Source: an uncultured Aliiroseovarius sp.
GTDB lineage: Bacteria; Pseudomonadota; Alphaproteobacteria; Rhodobacterales; Rhodobacteraceae
Assembly: GCF_947492455.1 (NCBI RefSeq)
Contig: NZ_CANLNB010000002.1
Location: 558,001-622,000 of the forward strand
Reading direction: 5' to 3'
DNA length: 64,000 nucleotides
Below the pieces are notes generated by a model. It ran no database searches. It was given only the letters and a program-made list of their open reading frames with translations, and was not told the DNA's origin. Positions 30,356-39,765 of this stretch are shown piece after piece. Position 1 is the stretch's first letter. Each line of letters starts with the position of its first letter. The position numbers and the translations under genes are program-made.

Positions 30356-30386
30356 TCACGCGCGGACCATCGTCGCGAGGCGCGAA

Positions 30387-30596
30387 TTAAAACAATCGCC
30401 GTCCGATCCGCATGGTCTTGCGCCCGCGCTTGGCAAGTTCTTTGGCTTTATTGGCCTCTTCGCGTTGTGCCGGGGTCATATCTTCTTCGCGTCGACCTTT
30501 CCGGGTGGCCATGTCGATCCCGGTGTTCACACCTTTGTTGATGAGGCGGCGCGTCACCATACGGATGACCATATTAATCAGCTGATTGGCATTCAT
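30387..30596 (-). CDS. Hypothetical 69-aa basic protein
   Basis: MNANQLINMVIRMVTRRLINKGVNTGIDMATRKGRREEDMTPAQREEANKAKELAKRGRKTMRIGRRLF; follows scpB. Confidence 0.65.
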   Translation of the reverse strand: MNANQLINMVIRMVTRRLINKGVNTGIDMATRKGRREEDMTPAQREEANKAKELAKRGRKTMRIGRRLF

Positions 30597-30600
30597 AGAG

Positions 30601-31281
30601 TTAATCCTCGAATAGTTCGGACTGGCCCTCGGGGCTTTCGTCCTCGTCATCACTGTTGGGTCCGGGCATCGCGCCGGGGGGCGGACGGCTTTCCAGCAGA
30701 CCGGCCGAGCGCAGTTCTTTCAGGCCCGGCAGATCGCGTGCGCTTTCCAGACCGAAGTGATCCAGGAAGCCCGGTGTGACCACGAAGGTGACCGGGCGGC
30801 CCGGTGTCATGCGGCGGCGGCCAAAACGGATCCACTCCATCTCGATCAGCTGGTCGATGGTGCCGCGACTGACGGACACGCCGCGGATCTCTTCGATCTC
30901 GGCCCGCGTAACCGGTTGATGATAGGCGATAATTGCCAAAGTCTCGATCGCGGCACGGGACAGTTTGCGCTGCTCGACCGTTTCTTTCTGCATCAGATAG
31001 CCAAGGTCGGGCGCGGTGCGAATGGCCCAGGCATCCCCCACTTTGACAACGGTCACGCCGCGGCCTTCATAGCGCTTGCGCAGATGGACCAGCGCCTCGG
31101 CGGCGTCGCAGCCGTGGGGCATCCGGTCTTCCAGCTCTTTCACGCTGACGGCCTCGGTAGAGGCAAAAAGGATGGCTTCCACCATGCGTTCCTGTTCGCC
31201 CATTGGTGGGGCCTCGAACAGGCTTTCCTCGCGCGCGTCCTGCCCTTCTTGGGGCGTGTCACTGATCACATCATCCGTCAT
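30601..31281 (-). CDS. scpB: SMC-Scp complex subunit ScpB
   Basis: MVEAILFASTEAVSVKELEDRMP; LSRAAIETLAIIAYHQPVTRAEIEEIRGV. Confidence 0.95.
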   Translation of the reverse strand: MTDDVISDTPQEGQDAREESLFEAPPMGEQERMVEAILFASTEAVSVKELEDRMPHGCDAAEALVHLRKRYEGRGVTVVKVGDAWAIRTAPDLGYLMQKETVEQRKLSRAAIETLAIIAYHQPVTRAEIEEIRGVSVSRGTIDQLIEMEWIRFGRRRMTPGRPVTFVVTPGFLDHFGLESARDLPGLKELRSAGLLESRPPPGAMPGPNSDDEDESPEGQSELFED

Positions 31282-32068
31282 GCGTTTTCCTGCGGATTTG
31301 AATGGGCGAAAACGTGTCGCCCTGTCTGAGTTCAAGTTCGCCCCGTTTGGCCATTTCCAACGTGGCGGCAAAATTTGCGGCCATGGCCGAGCGGCGCTTG
31401 GCGGGGTCGACCTCCCACCCTTCGGGCAGGTAGGACGTCAACTCGGTCCAGTCACCCGCATAGTTGATCAGACCGCGCATGCGGTCCAGCGCCTGCTCCA
31501 TCGTCATCACCGCGTCGCGGTCCATGACAAAGGGGCGGAATTCGTCTTTGGTGCGGATGCGCGCATAGCCCTGCATCAGGTCCAGAAGCGTCGCGGTATA
31601 GGTCACGCGGCGCACACGGGTCACGTCCTCGGGCAGGCCCCGGGCAAAGAAATCACGTCCCAATTGATCCCGCGCCATCAGCTTGGCGGCGGCATCGCGC
31701 ATGCCCTGAAGGCGCTCCAGCTGGAAGGCAAGGTGGGCGGCGAGTTCTTCACCAGACGGGCCTTCTTCGGTGGGATCGGGGGGCAACAACAGGCGCGATT
31801 TCAGGAAGGCCAGCCACGCCGCCATCACCAGATAGTCGGCGGCGAGTTCAATCCGCAGATGCCGCGCGCGTTCCACAAAAGCCAGATATTGCACCGACAG
31901 TTCCAGAACCGAGATCTTGCGCAGATCTACCTTTTGCGTGCGAGACAGAGTCAGAAGCAGATCGAGCGGGCCTTCAAACCCCTCGACGTCAACGATCAGC
32001 GCCTCGGCGGCCAACCGCTCGGACACTGACATTGTATCTTCTTGAAACTCTTCAGTCTCGCTCATCAC
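31271..32068 (-). CDS. scpA: Segregation and condensation protein A
   Basis: EGFEGPLDLLLTLSRTQKVDLRKISVLEL. Confidence 0.95.
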   Translation of the reverse strand: MMSETEEFQEDTMSVSERLAAEALIVDVEGFEGPLDLLLTLSRTQKVDLRKISVLELSVQYLAFVERARHLRIELAADYLVMAAWLAFLKSRLLLPPDPTEEGPSGEELAAHLAFQLERLQGMRDAAAKLMARDQLGRDFFARGLPEDVTRVRRVTYTATLLDLMQGYARIRTKDEFRPFVMDRDAVMTMEQALDRMRGLINYAGDWTELTSYLPEGWEVDPAKRRSAMAANFAATLEMAKRGELELRQGDTFSPIQIRRKTHDG

Positions 32069-33083
32069 CTGCCTGTATTACTGTCTCACCAGTCATCAGG
32101 CTTTGAAATTCAGCGTCCAAGGCATCAATGTCAATGGGAACGGGTGGTTTGCGCCAGGAAAGCGCGGTTTCGGCGCGCGAAAGCGCCTCTCCGGTCAGAT
32201 CTCCGCAGGCGTCGGCGACCTCTTCCATCTGCTCAAGCACGCCATTGCAGTGCAGAACGATGTCACAGCCCGCCCGAAGTGCGGCGCGGGACCGCACGGA
32301 TAGCGCACCCGACAGCGCCTTCATCGAGATGTCATCCGTCATCAGAAGTCCGCCAAAGCCGATTTTGTTGCGGATCAGCGCGATCATATCCGGGCTTTGG
32401 GTGGCGGGATGGTCAGGGTCGATATCCTCAAAGATGATATGGGCGGACATGCCAAGGGGAAGCCCGGCCAGCGGCTCGAACGCCATGAAATCGGTCCAGC
32501 CGAGTTCCTTCGCTTTGGTCTTCACGCGTGGAAGCTCCAGATGCGTGTCCAGCGTTGATCGCCCATGGCCGGGGATGTGTTTCACCACCGGCAACACACC
32601 GCCATCCAGCAGGGCTTGTGCCACACTGGCGGCGCGTTCGGCCACCTTCACCACGTCTTCGCCGTAGCAGCGGTTATGCAGGATCGGATGGGTCTCACCC
32701 ATGGCAATGTCGGCCAGCGGCGCACAGTTGCCGTCGATTCCGACCGACAAAAGTTCATCCGCGATCAGGCGATAGCGGATGTAGAGGCTGCGGACCGAGG
32801 CTTTGGGGTTCAGCTTGACCTGATCCAAAGCGGGCAGCCACTCGCGCCAATAGGGCGCGCCCATACGGGCCACTCGGCCCCCTTCTTGATCAATAAAGAT
32901 GGGTGCGTCCCGCCCGACGGCGCCGCGCAACTCGCTGGTCAATGCGCGTAGCTGGTCAGGCGTGTCCACATTCCGCGCGAACAGGATGAACCCCCACGGC
33001 TGCGCGCGTTCAAAGAAATCCCGTTCGGCCCGCGACAGCGTGGTGCCCTCGCAGCCCAGAATATATGCGCCAACGCGGGACAT
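32052..33083 (-). CDS. nagZ: Beta-N-acetylhexosaminidase
   Basis: FIDQEGGRVARM, VVKHIPGHGRSTLDTHLELP, LLMTDDISMKAL. Confidence 0.96.
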   Translation of the reverse strand: MSRVGAYILGCEGTTLSRAERDFFERAQPWGFILFARNVDTPDQLRALTSELRGAVGRDAPIFIDQEGGRVARMGAPYWREWLPALDQVKLNPKASVRSLYIRYRLIADELLSVGIDGNCAPLADIAMGETHPILHNRCYGEDVVKVAERAASVAQALLDGGVLPVVKHIPGHGRSTLDTHLELPRVKTKAKELGWTDFMAFEPLAGLPLGMSAHIIFEDIDPDHPATQSPDMIALIRNKIGFGGLLMTDDISMKALSGALSVRSRAALRAGCDIVLHCNGVLEQMEEVADACGDLTGEALSRAETALSWRKPPVPIDIDALDAEFQSLMTGETVIQAGDERD

Positions 33084-33086
33084 AGT

Positions 33087-34274
33087 TTACCGGGTCACAA
33101 CCGGGATGCAGGCGGCTTTGTCAGCCATCAGCACCGAACAGAACCGGCGCGAGTCCGCCAGATCGGCAAAGCCCATCACACGCAAGCGATAGAAGGTCTT
33201 GCCACCGGTCTGGGCTTTCTCGATCACGCGGGTTTTGCCGCCCATATAGTCCTCGAACCGGGCCGACAGAACGTCCCACTGTTCGCGGGCAACCTCGGCG
33301 CTGTCAAAGGCCCCAAGTTGCACCAGACGCGTACCGGGGGCGAGGGTCGAGGGATCGACCTCTTTCGCGGCTGCGGGGGCGGACGGCACGGGGGCCGCGA
33401 CTTTGGTGTTCAGATCGGCGGGACGGACAACCGGGCGCAACGACGTGCTGACACCGGGGACCGAGGCCGGGATGATTTTCACACCGGGTGTTGCCGGTTC
33501 TTCAACTGCGGGTGCCGAGGGCGTTGGAAGCACGGTGGCCGCAAGCGAGGCAACAACCTCGGTCGGCTCGATCTTGGTCTCAGCGCCCAGCAAGGGGCTG
33601 TCGGCGGCGATCTGCTCGGCGATGGCCAGCGCGGCGGCGATCGGGTCCACGTCGGCCGCGGTCTCGGTCACGTAGGCCTGAATGGCGGCAGCCGGAAGGG
33701 ACAGGTCCGTATCGGCGCGGGCAACCTCGGCGACCGAGGCATCTTCGTCGGTCAGCGACGCAGGCTCGGGCGCCAGAACAAGGCGATCAGCAGGGGCCGA
33801 GGCCTCGCCTTCCGCCTGCACAGCATTCACGGCCAGACCTTGGTGGTCCGCCGATTGGCCACCGGGATTTTCGGGCTGCACGCGCATCGGACCTTCCAGC
33901 GCACGCACGACCGGAATGCCGGTCACATCGCGCACGGCCAGCTTGTAGCCCCAGACGCCAAGACCCACGATCAGCGCCAGTGAAACGGCGGCGCCTGCAT
34001 AGTTCAAAAGCCCGCCAGCCCCACCACCACGCGGCGCAGTCGGTTCAGCAGGTTGGGCGTAGTATCCCTGATCCGCATAAGGCGCGTCCTGATAGCCCGC
34101 ATAATCGGCCTGCATCGGCGCCTGTTGCACCTCTGGCCCACCATGAGCCGGATGCACATAGGCAGACGCGCCTGCCGCTGCAGAACGCATCACAGGTTCA
34201 GGGCGATGCCCATAGTCGGGATGATTTTGATACGCCGGATGCGGGGCGCCATGCCCCCAATTTGCTTCTGCCAT
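33087..34274 (-). CDS. SPOR domain-containing protein
   Basis: Single TM after disordered N-terminus; C-terminal TRLVQLGAFDSAEVAREQWDVLSARF...FYRLRVMGFAD SPOR repeat. Confidence 0.85.
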   Translation of the reverse strand: MAEANWGHGAPHPAYQNHPDYGHRPEPVMRSAAAGASAYVHPAHGGPEVQQAPMQADYAGYQDAPYADQGYYAQPAEPTAPRGGGAGGLLNYAGAAVSLALIVGLGVWGYKLAVRDVTGIPVVRALEGPMRVQPENPGGQSADHQGLAVNAVQAEGEASAPADRLVLAPEPASLTDEDASVAEVARADTDLSLPAAAIQAYVTETAADVDPIAAALAIAEQIAADSPLLGAETKIEPTEVVASLAATVLPTPSAPAVEEPATPGVKIIPASVPGVSTSLRPVVRPADLNTKVAAPVPSAPAAAKEVDPSTLAPGTRLVQLGAFDSAEVAREQWDVLSARFEDYMGGKTRVIEKAQTGGKTFYRLRVMGFADLADSRRFCSVLMADKAACIPVVTR

Positions 34275-34377
34275 CTTGCCTCACACCCGGTATCTCCAGG
34301 GGCTTGGCCTTTATGGCTCTTTCCACACCCTGCACCGGTCAAACTGCTCTACTCGCACTCGACCGGGGCGCATTTTG

Positions 34378-36099
34378 TCAGCGCATTTCCTCGGCCGGAG
34401 TTACGCCCAAAATACCCAATCCCGACGAAATGACAACGGCGACTGCACGCGGTAGGGCAATTTTTGCCGCCGATGAGTCATTATTGCCATCCTGAAGGAA
34501 ACGCAGTTCCGGCTTGTCATTGCCACGGTTCCACAGCGCGTGGAATTCCGAGGCCAACTCATACAGATAGAACGCGATCCGGTGTGGTTCATGGGTGCGT
34601 GCGGCGATCTCGACCAGACGCGGCCATTCGGCCAGCTTCTTGGCCACCGCCAGCTCGGCCTCATCCTGCAGATCTGGCGTGTCAGACAGGGTCACGCCCT
34701 GCTCTTCCGCCTTGCGCAGAACCGAGCGCACGCGCGCGTGGGCATACTGCACATAGAAGACCGGGTTGTCCTTGGACTGCTCCAACACTTTGTCGAAATC
34801 GAAGTCCAACGGCGCGTCGTTCTTGCGGGTCAGCATCACGAAACGTGTCACGTCCGAACCCACCTGCTCGACCACATCGCGCAGGGTGACGAAGTTGCCT
34901 GCCCGCTTCGACATTTTAAACGGCTCGCCATTTTTCCACAGCTTCACCAGCTGGGTCAGCTTGATGTCCAGCGGCACCTTGCCGTCAGACAGCGCCGACA
35001 CAGCCGCTTTCATCCGCTTCACATAGCCCCCGTGGTCGGCGCCAAAGACGTCGATCAACGCGTCAAAACCGCGCTCGACCTTGTCATAGTGATAGGCAAT
35101 GTCCGGCGCGAAATAGGTCCAGCTGCCGTCCGATTTTTTCACCGGACGGTCGACGTCATCGCCATGCTCGGTCGATTTGAACAAGGTCTGCTCACGCGGC
35201 TCCCAATCCTCGGGCGTCTTGCCCTTGGGCGGCTCCAGCACGCCTTCATAGATCAGGCCGTTGTTCTGAAGAGTCTCAAGCGCGCCTTCAATCCGGCCAG
35301 TGCCATACAGAGATTTTTCCGAGAAGAAGACATCCATCTTCACGCCCAGCTGGGCCAGATCCTCGCGGATCAGGTCCATCATGGCCTCGGTCGCGAACTC
35401 GCGGATTTCAACCAACCAATCGGCTTCCGGCTTGCCCACAAAAGCATCGCCCACCTTGGCTTTCAGCGCCTCGCCCACCGGGACCAGATAGTCGCCGGGA
35501 TAGGTGCCGTCTTCGAACGCAACCTCTTGGCCATGCGCTTCCAGATAGCGCAGGTAAACCGAACGGGCCAACACATCGACCTGCGCGCCACCGTCATTGA
35601 TGTAATATTCACGGGTCACGTCATAACCAGCGAAGTCCAACAGGCTCGCCAGCGCATCGCCAAAAACCGCGCCGCGCGTGTGTCCCACATGCAGCGGCCC
35701 CGTCGGGTTGGCCGATACATATTCCACGTTCGTTTTCTGCCCGGCACCCATCGTTGAACGACCGTAATTCGCATCCGCCAACACGCCTTCGACCAGACCA
35801 GCCCAAACCGTCGCCGCCAGACGCAGGTTCAAGAACCCGGGACCTGCCACCTCGGCCACGTCAATGCGCGCATCCTCGGCCAGCTTTCCGGCCAGAACAT
35901 CGGCAATGTCGCGGGGCTTCATCTTGGCAGGCTTCGCCAGAACCATCGCCGCATTCGTCGCCATATCCCCATGCGCCGCATCGCGCGGTGGTTCGACCGC
36001 CACGTTGTCAAAGCTCAGCCCCTCGGGCAAAGCTCCTTCGCTGACCATCTGGGTCAGGGCATCAATCACAAGCGCGCGAATATCGGCAAACAGGTTCAT
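34378..36099 (-). CDS. argS: Arginine-tRNA ligase
   Basis: [24 protein letters not shown] (HIGH), [13 protein letters not shown] (KMSK). Confidence 0.97.
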   Translation of the reverse strand: MNLFADIRALVIDALTQMVSEGALPEGLSFDNVAVEPPRDAAHGDMATNAAMVLAKPAKMKPRDIADVLAGKLAEDARIDVAEVAGPGFLNLRLAATVWAGLVEGVLADANYGRSTMGAGQKTNVEYVSANPTGPLHVGHTRGAVFGDALASLLDFAGYDVTREYYINDGGAQVDVLARSVYLRYLEAHGQEVAFEDGTYPGDYLVPVGEALKAKVGDAFVGKPEADWLVEIREFATEAMMDLIREDLAQLGVKMDVFFSEKSLYGTGRIEGALETLQNNGLIYEGVLEPPKGKTPEDWEPREQTLFKSTEHGDDVDRPVKKSDGSWTYFAPDIAYHYDKVERGFDALIDVFGADHGGYVKRMKAAVSALSDGKVPLDIKLTQLVKLWKNGEPFKMSKRAGNFVTLRDVVEQVGSDVTRFVMLTRKNDAPLDFDFDKVLEQSKDNPVFYVQYAHARVRSVLRKAEEQGVTLSDTPDLQDEAELAVAKKLAEWPRLVEIAARTHEPHRIAFYLYELASEFHALWNRGNDKPELRFLQDGNNDSSAAKIALPRAVAVVISSGLGILGVTPAEEMR

Positions 36100-36129
36100 C
36101 GGTCTGGTCCTTTTCTCTCAGGCGCACTC

Positions 36130-36247
36130 CTAAAGCGTTTCGGCATACTATTGAACCACAATAGTATGGCGAAACGCCCGGACCTTACCAATCTCGAGGG
36201 CGTTTCGAATTCAAGCTGTGAGCCAACTTGATCTCGAAACGCTTTAG
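36130..36247. repeat. Two-hairpin palindromic element with terminal inverted repeats
   Basis: Ends CTAAAGCGTTTCG/CGAAACGCTTTAG; tandem 43-bp hairpins 36135-36177 and 36200-36242, each with 19-nt arms and a 5-nt loop. Confidence 0.85.
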
Positions 36248-36264
36248 CACCCCCACCCCAAAGG

Positions 36265-37488
36265 TCAAGCGATGCAGGCGCCCGCCCCTTCCTCTTGCCC
36301 TAAATACCTTGGGGTGAATGCGCGCAGCGCAGAGGGGCAAAGCCCCAACCCGCCCAACCCCAAACGCGCATGTTCCTGAAGCGCGAAACGATCCGTCATC
36401 CCGGCGATGTAATCCGACACCAACCGCGCCAGCGCGGTCTCACCCTCGGCCGCCTCAATCTCGCGGCACCACTCCTCTGGTAACTCCATTGGATGCGCCA
36501 AGAAATGCCCAAACAGATCGCCGACCACTGCGGTGACGCGCGTGCGCATTTCAACCACGGACGGTGCACGATACATGCGAGTGAACAGAAACTTGCGGAT
36601 CACTTTCAGATCGGCCCACAGTTCCGGCGAAAACCGGATCACCGCGTGATCCAGCGCGCGAATATCTTCAACCGACTGCGGATCGGCCTCTGTCAACAAC
36701 CTCTTCGACGTGTCCAACACATCCTCGACCATCACGCCAAAGACCCGCCGCAGCGCCTCGTGGCGGCGACGGCCTGCATCCAGACCGGGATAGAGTCCGT
36801 CCACCTCGGCAATTGCAGCGCCCACGATAGGGAGCTCGGCGATCTCTTCCATGGTGAACAGTCCCGCCCGCAGCCCGTCATGCAGATCGTGGTTGTTATA
36901 GGCGATGTCATCGGCCAGCGCGGCCACCTGTGCCTCGGCACCCGCATGCGTGGACAGTTCCAGATCATGCTTGGCGTTGTACTCGGCCAGCGCATAGGGC
37001 AGATCGCCGGTCACTGGGCCATTGTGCTTGGCAATGCCCTCTAGCGTCTCCCATGTCAGGTTCAGCCCGTCCCATTTGGCATAGTGCCGCTCCAACGAGG
37101 TGACGATTTTCAGTGCCTGCGCATTGTGGTCAAACCCACCAAAGGGGGCCATCAACTCGTCCAGCTTATCTTCGCCCGTATGGCCAAAAGGCGTGTGGCC
37201 TAGGTCATGGGCCAGCGCCACGGCCTCGGTCAGATGACTATTCAACCCAAGCGCCCCCGCGATGGTCCGCGCCACCTGCGCCACCTCGATAGAATGGGTC
37301 AGGCGGGTGCGGAAATAATCGCCCTCGTGCTCAACGAACACCTGCGTCTTGTGTTTCAGCCTACGAAAACCCGAGGAGTGGATGATCCGGTCGCGATCCC
37401 GTTGATACGGCTCGCGAAATTCGCTTTCCCCTTCCGGGTACAGTCGCCCCCGGCTGCCACCGGGATGGGTTGCAAAGCTGGCAAGCAT
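36265..37488 (-). CDS. dgt: Deoxyguanosinetriphosphate triphosphohydrolase-like protein
   Basis: FRRLKHKTQVF, RLTHSIEVAQVART, ALAHDLGHTPFGHTGE HD motifs. Confidence 0.95.
   Translation of the reverse strand: MLASFATHPGGSRGRLYPEGESEFREPYQRDRDRIIHSSGFRRLKHKTQVFVEHEGDYFRTRLTHSIEVAQVARTIAGALGLNSHLTEAVALAHDLGHTPFGHTGEDKLDELMAPFGGFDHNAQALKIVTSLERHYAKWDGLNLTWETLEGIAKHNGPVTGDLPYALAEYNAKHDLELSTHAGAEAQVAALADDIAYNNHDLHDGLRAGLFTMEEIAELPIVGAAIAEVDGLYPGLDAGRRRHEALRRVFGVMVEDVLDTSKRLLTEADPQSVEDIRALDHAVIRFSPELWADLKVIRKFLFTRMYRAPSVVEMRTRVTAVVGDLFGHFLAHPMELPEEWCREIEAAEGETALARLVSDYIAGMTDRFALQEHARLGLGGLGLCPSALRAFTPRYLGQEEGAGACIA
36293..36345 (+). repeat. Dispersed 3'-end repeat, copy D (diverged)
   Basis: CTTGCCCTAAATACCTTGGGGTGAATGCGCGCAGCGCAGAGGGGCAAAGCCCC, aligns to copy B; lies inside dgt reading frame. 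Confidence 0.55.
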
Positions 37489-37621
37489 GGCTGCCCCTTT
37501 CCGCCTGTCATGTCTGGCCTCTTGCGGATGTCCCGTCCGCGCGCGCGTGTCCGGGGCGTCTTGTCGCGCCCGTCAGGCCAACCTATATTGCGTTTTGCGT
37601 GAACATGAAACGGATTTCCCG

Positions 37622-37951
37622 ATGGACCTGAACCTGCCCCCCAAAGTCACTGACCGAGCTTTCGCCCGCTTGTCCGAAATCGGCGCAAGCGCGCAGGGTA
37701 AAGCACTGCGTGTGGCTGTTGAAGGCGGCGGCTGTTCGGGCTTTCAATACGAGATTTCGCTGGATGATCCGGCCGAGGGCGACTTGGTTCTTTCGGGGGG
37801 CGGCGAACAGGTGGTGGTGGACGAGGTATCCCTGCCCTTCCTTGCCGATGCCGTGATCGACTTCACCGAGGAACTGATCGGCGCGCGCTTCGTGATCGAC
37901 AACCCGAATGCCACGGCCTCTTGCGGCTGCGGCACCTCGTTCTCGATCTAA
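37622..37951 (+). CDS. erpA: Iron-sulfur cluster insertion protein, HesB/IscA family (ErpA-like)
   Basis: VTDRAFARLSEIG, VEGGGCSGFQYEIS, NPNATASCGCGTSFSI. Confidence 0.88.
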   Translation: MDLNLPPKVTDRAFARLSEIGASAQGKALRVAVEGGGCSGFQYEISLDDPAEGDLVLSGGGEQVVVDEVSLPFLADAVIDFTEELIGARFVIDNPNATASCGCGTSFSI

Positions 37952-37954
37952 GCC

Positions 37955-38371
37955 TCACGCGGCCATCAACTCTGCGCCAAGCGCCATCGCGTCCAACGCC
38001 TCTTCCTTGGCAATCCGCCAAGAGTAAGCGAAATCCGCTTGCCACGAATTGCTCAGCTGACGCTTCAGCGTCCCTATAAGTGTGTTGGCCAGCAGCTCGG
38101 CATGATCTGCGCCCAGCCCCCGCATCGCCATGCGGAACCCAATCAAGCGCAACCCGGCGGTCATCGTCACCTCGTTCCCAGCAAAACACATCATCAGTCG
38201 ATAGAGCACCCGCACCTGTTCGGCGTGATCATCAATGCCTGCGGGAAACACCACCCGCAGCTCGGGGGCACGCTGAAACAGAAGCGGGAAAAACGCCTGG
38301 GCGAACGCGTCTTCCTGCCCGACCAGAAGGTCCAGACTATGCAGGCATTGTGCGCGGGTCAGATGGTCCAT
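37955..38371 (-). CDS. Divergent globin-like hypothetical protein
   Basis: FFPLLFQRAPELRVVFPAG...RGLGADHAELLANTLIGTLKRQLSNSWQADFAYSWRIAKEEALDAM resembles bacterial single-domain globin helices C-D, F, G, H. Confidence 0.55.
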   Translation of the reverse strand: MDHLTRAQCLHSLDLLVGQEDAFAQAFFPLLFQRAPELRVVFPAGIDDHAEQVRVLYRLMMCFAGNEVTMTAGLRLIGFRMAMRGLGADHAELLANTLIGTLKRQLSNSWQADFAYSWRIAKEEALDAMALGAELMAA

Positions 38372-38512
38372 GACAGTGATCCCTCCAGAGAAACGTCAGA
38401 TTTGCCTCAAACTTGACCGGTCTCGGTTAACAATTTCTGACTGCGTCTGCAGAAAACCACCAAGCCGCGCATTTTTCTTCCCCCCACTCGGCGAACAGGG
38501 TACGACGCGCGC

Positions 38513-39703
38513 ATGAAAACGGAATGGCATACGATCATCATTGGCGCAGGCGCGGCGGGGCTGTTTGCGGCCCCCTATGCGGCCAAGGCAGGCCCCACGC
38601 TGGTCATCGACCACGCCAAAAAGCCCGGCGAGAAGATCCGGATTTCCGGCGGCGGGCGCTGTAATTTCACCAACATGTATGCCGAGCCGAAGAATTTCGT
38701 GGGCCAGAACCCGCATTTCCACAAATCGGCGCTGGCCCGGTTCAGCCAGTGGGACTTTGTCGAGTTGGTCGATCAGGCGGGGATTGCGTGGCATGAGAAA
38801 ACGCTGGGGCAGCTCTTTTGCGATGAAAAATCGACGCAGATTGTTCAGATGCTGACGGACCGGCTGGCAAAGGCCGGGGCAGAACTGGCGCTGAACACTT
38901 CGATCAGCGCGGTCGCGAAGATCGAAAGCGGCTTCCAGTTTGAAACGTCGCAAGGCCGGCTCACCTGCAAAAACCTGATCATCGCGACGGGCGGCAAGTC
39001 GATCCCCAAGATGGGCGCGACAGGCCTTGCCTATGATATCGCGCGACAATTCGGCCACCAGATCATCGAGACCAGCGCGGGGCTTGTCCCCTTCACCTTC
39101 CCCGACGGGCGGTTCGCCGCGCTATCCGGCGTGTCCCTGCCTGTGCGCGTTTGGAACGACCGCGCCAGCTTTGAAGAGGCGCTGCTGTTCACGCACCGTG
39201 GATTGTCCGGCCCCGCGATCCTGCAAATCTCTTCCTACTGGCAGCCTGGAGAACCCGTGCATATCGACCTGACCCACGGGTTGAACCTGCGCGAGGCGCT
39301 GCGCACCCAACGTCAGACCGAAGGACGGCGACAACTGTCGACGGAACTCTCGCGCCACCTACCCGGAAAGCTGGTCGATCACCTCGCCACCGAATGGGCG
39401 GATCGGTTCGACCTGACCCAGCGGCTGGCGGACCAGTCCGACAAGGCGCTGGATGCGCTGTTGGATCAGCTGTCCGACTGGCAGCTCACCCCCTCTGGCA
39501 CCGAAGGTTATCGCACCGCCGAGGTCACGTTGGGCGGCGTCTCGACCGATGGGCTCGACAGCAAATCCATGATGTCGAAAACCATCCCCGGCCTCTACTT
39601 CATCGGCGAATGTGTCGACGTCACCGGCTGGCTGGGCGGGTTCAATTTCCAGTGGGCTTGGGCCAGCGCCCATGCCGCCGGGCGGCATATCGCCGAAGCC
39701 TGA
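38513..39703 (+). CDS. NAD(P)/FAD-dependent oxidoreductase, HI0933/YhiN (BaiN-like) family
   Basis: IIIGAGAAGLFAA, GEKIRISGGGRCNFTN, YFIGECVDVTGWLGGFNFQWAWASAHAAG. Confidence 0.93.
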   Translation: MKTEWHTIIIGAGAAGLFAAPYAAKAGPTLVIDHAKKPGEKIRISGGGRCNFTNMYAEPKNFVGQNPHFHKSALARFSQWDFVELVDQAGIAWHEKTLGQLFCDEKSTQIVQMLTDRLAKAGAELALNTSISAVAKIESGFQFETSQGRLTCKNLIIATGGKSIPKMGATGLAYDIARQFGHQIIETSAGLVPFTFPDGRFAALSGVSLPVRVWNDRASFEEALLFTHRGLSGPAILQISSYWQPGEPVHIDLTHGLNLREALRTQRQTEGRRQLSTELSRHLPGKLVDHLATEWADRFDLTQRLADQSDKALDALLDQLSDWQLTPSGTEGYRTAEVTLGGVSTDGLDSKSMMSKTIPGLYFIGECVDVTGWLGGFNFQWAWASAHAAGRHIAEA

Positions 39704-39765
39704 GCAGCTATGCTTGCGCCCACCCGCGTTTGCCCCCACAGTGACCCCAACAACAGGAGAGCCTC

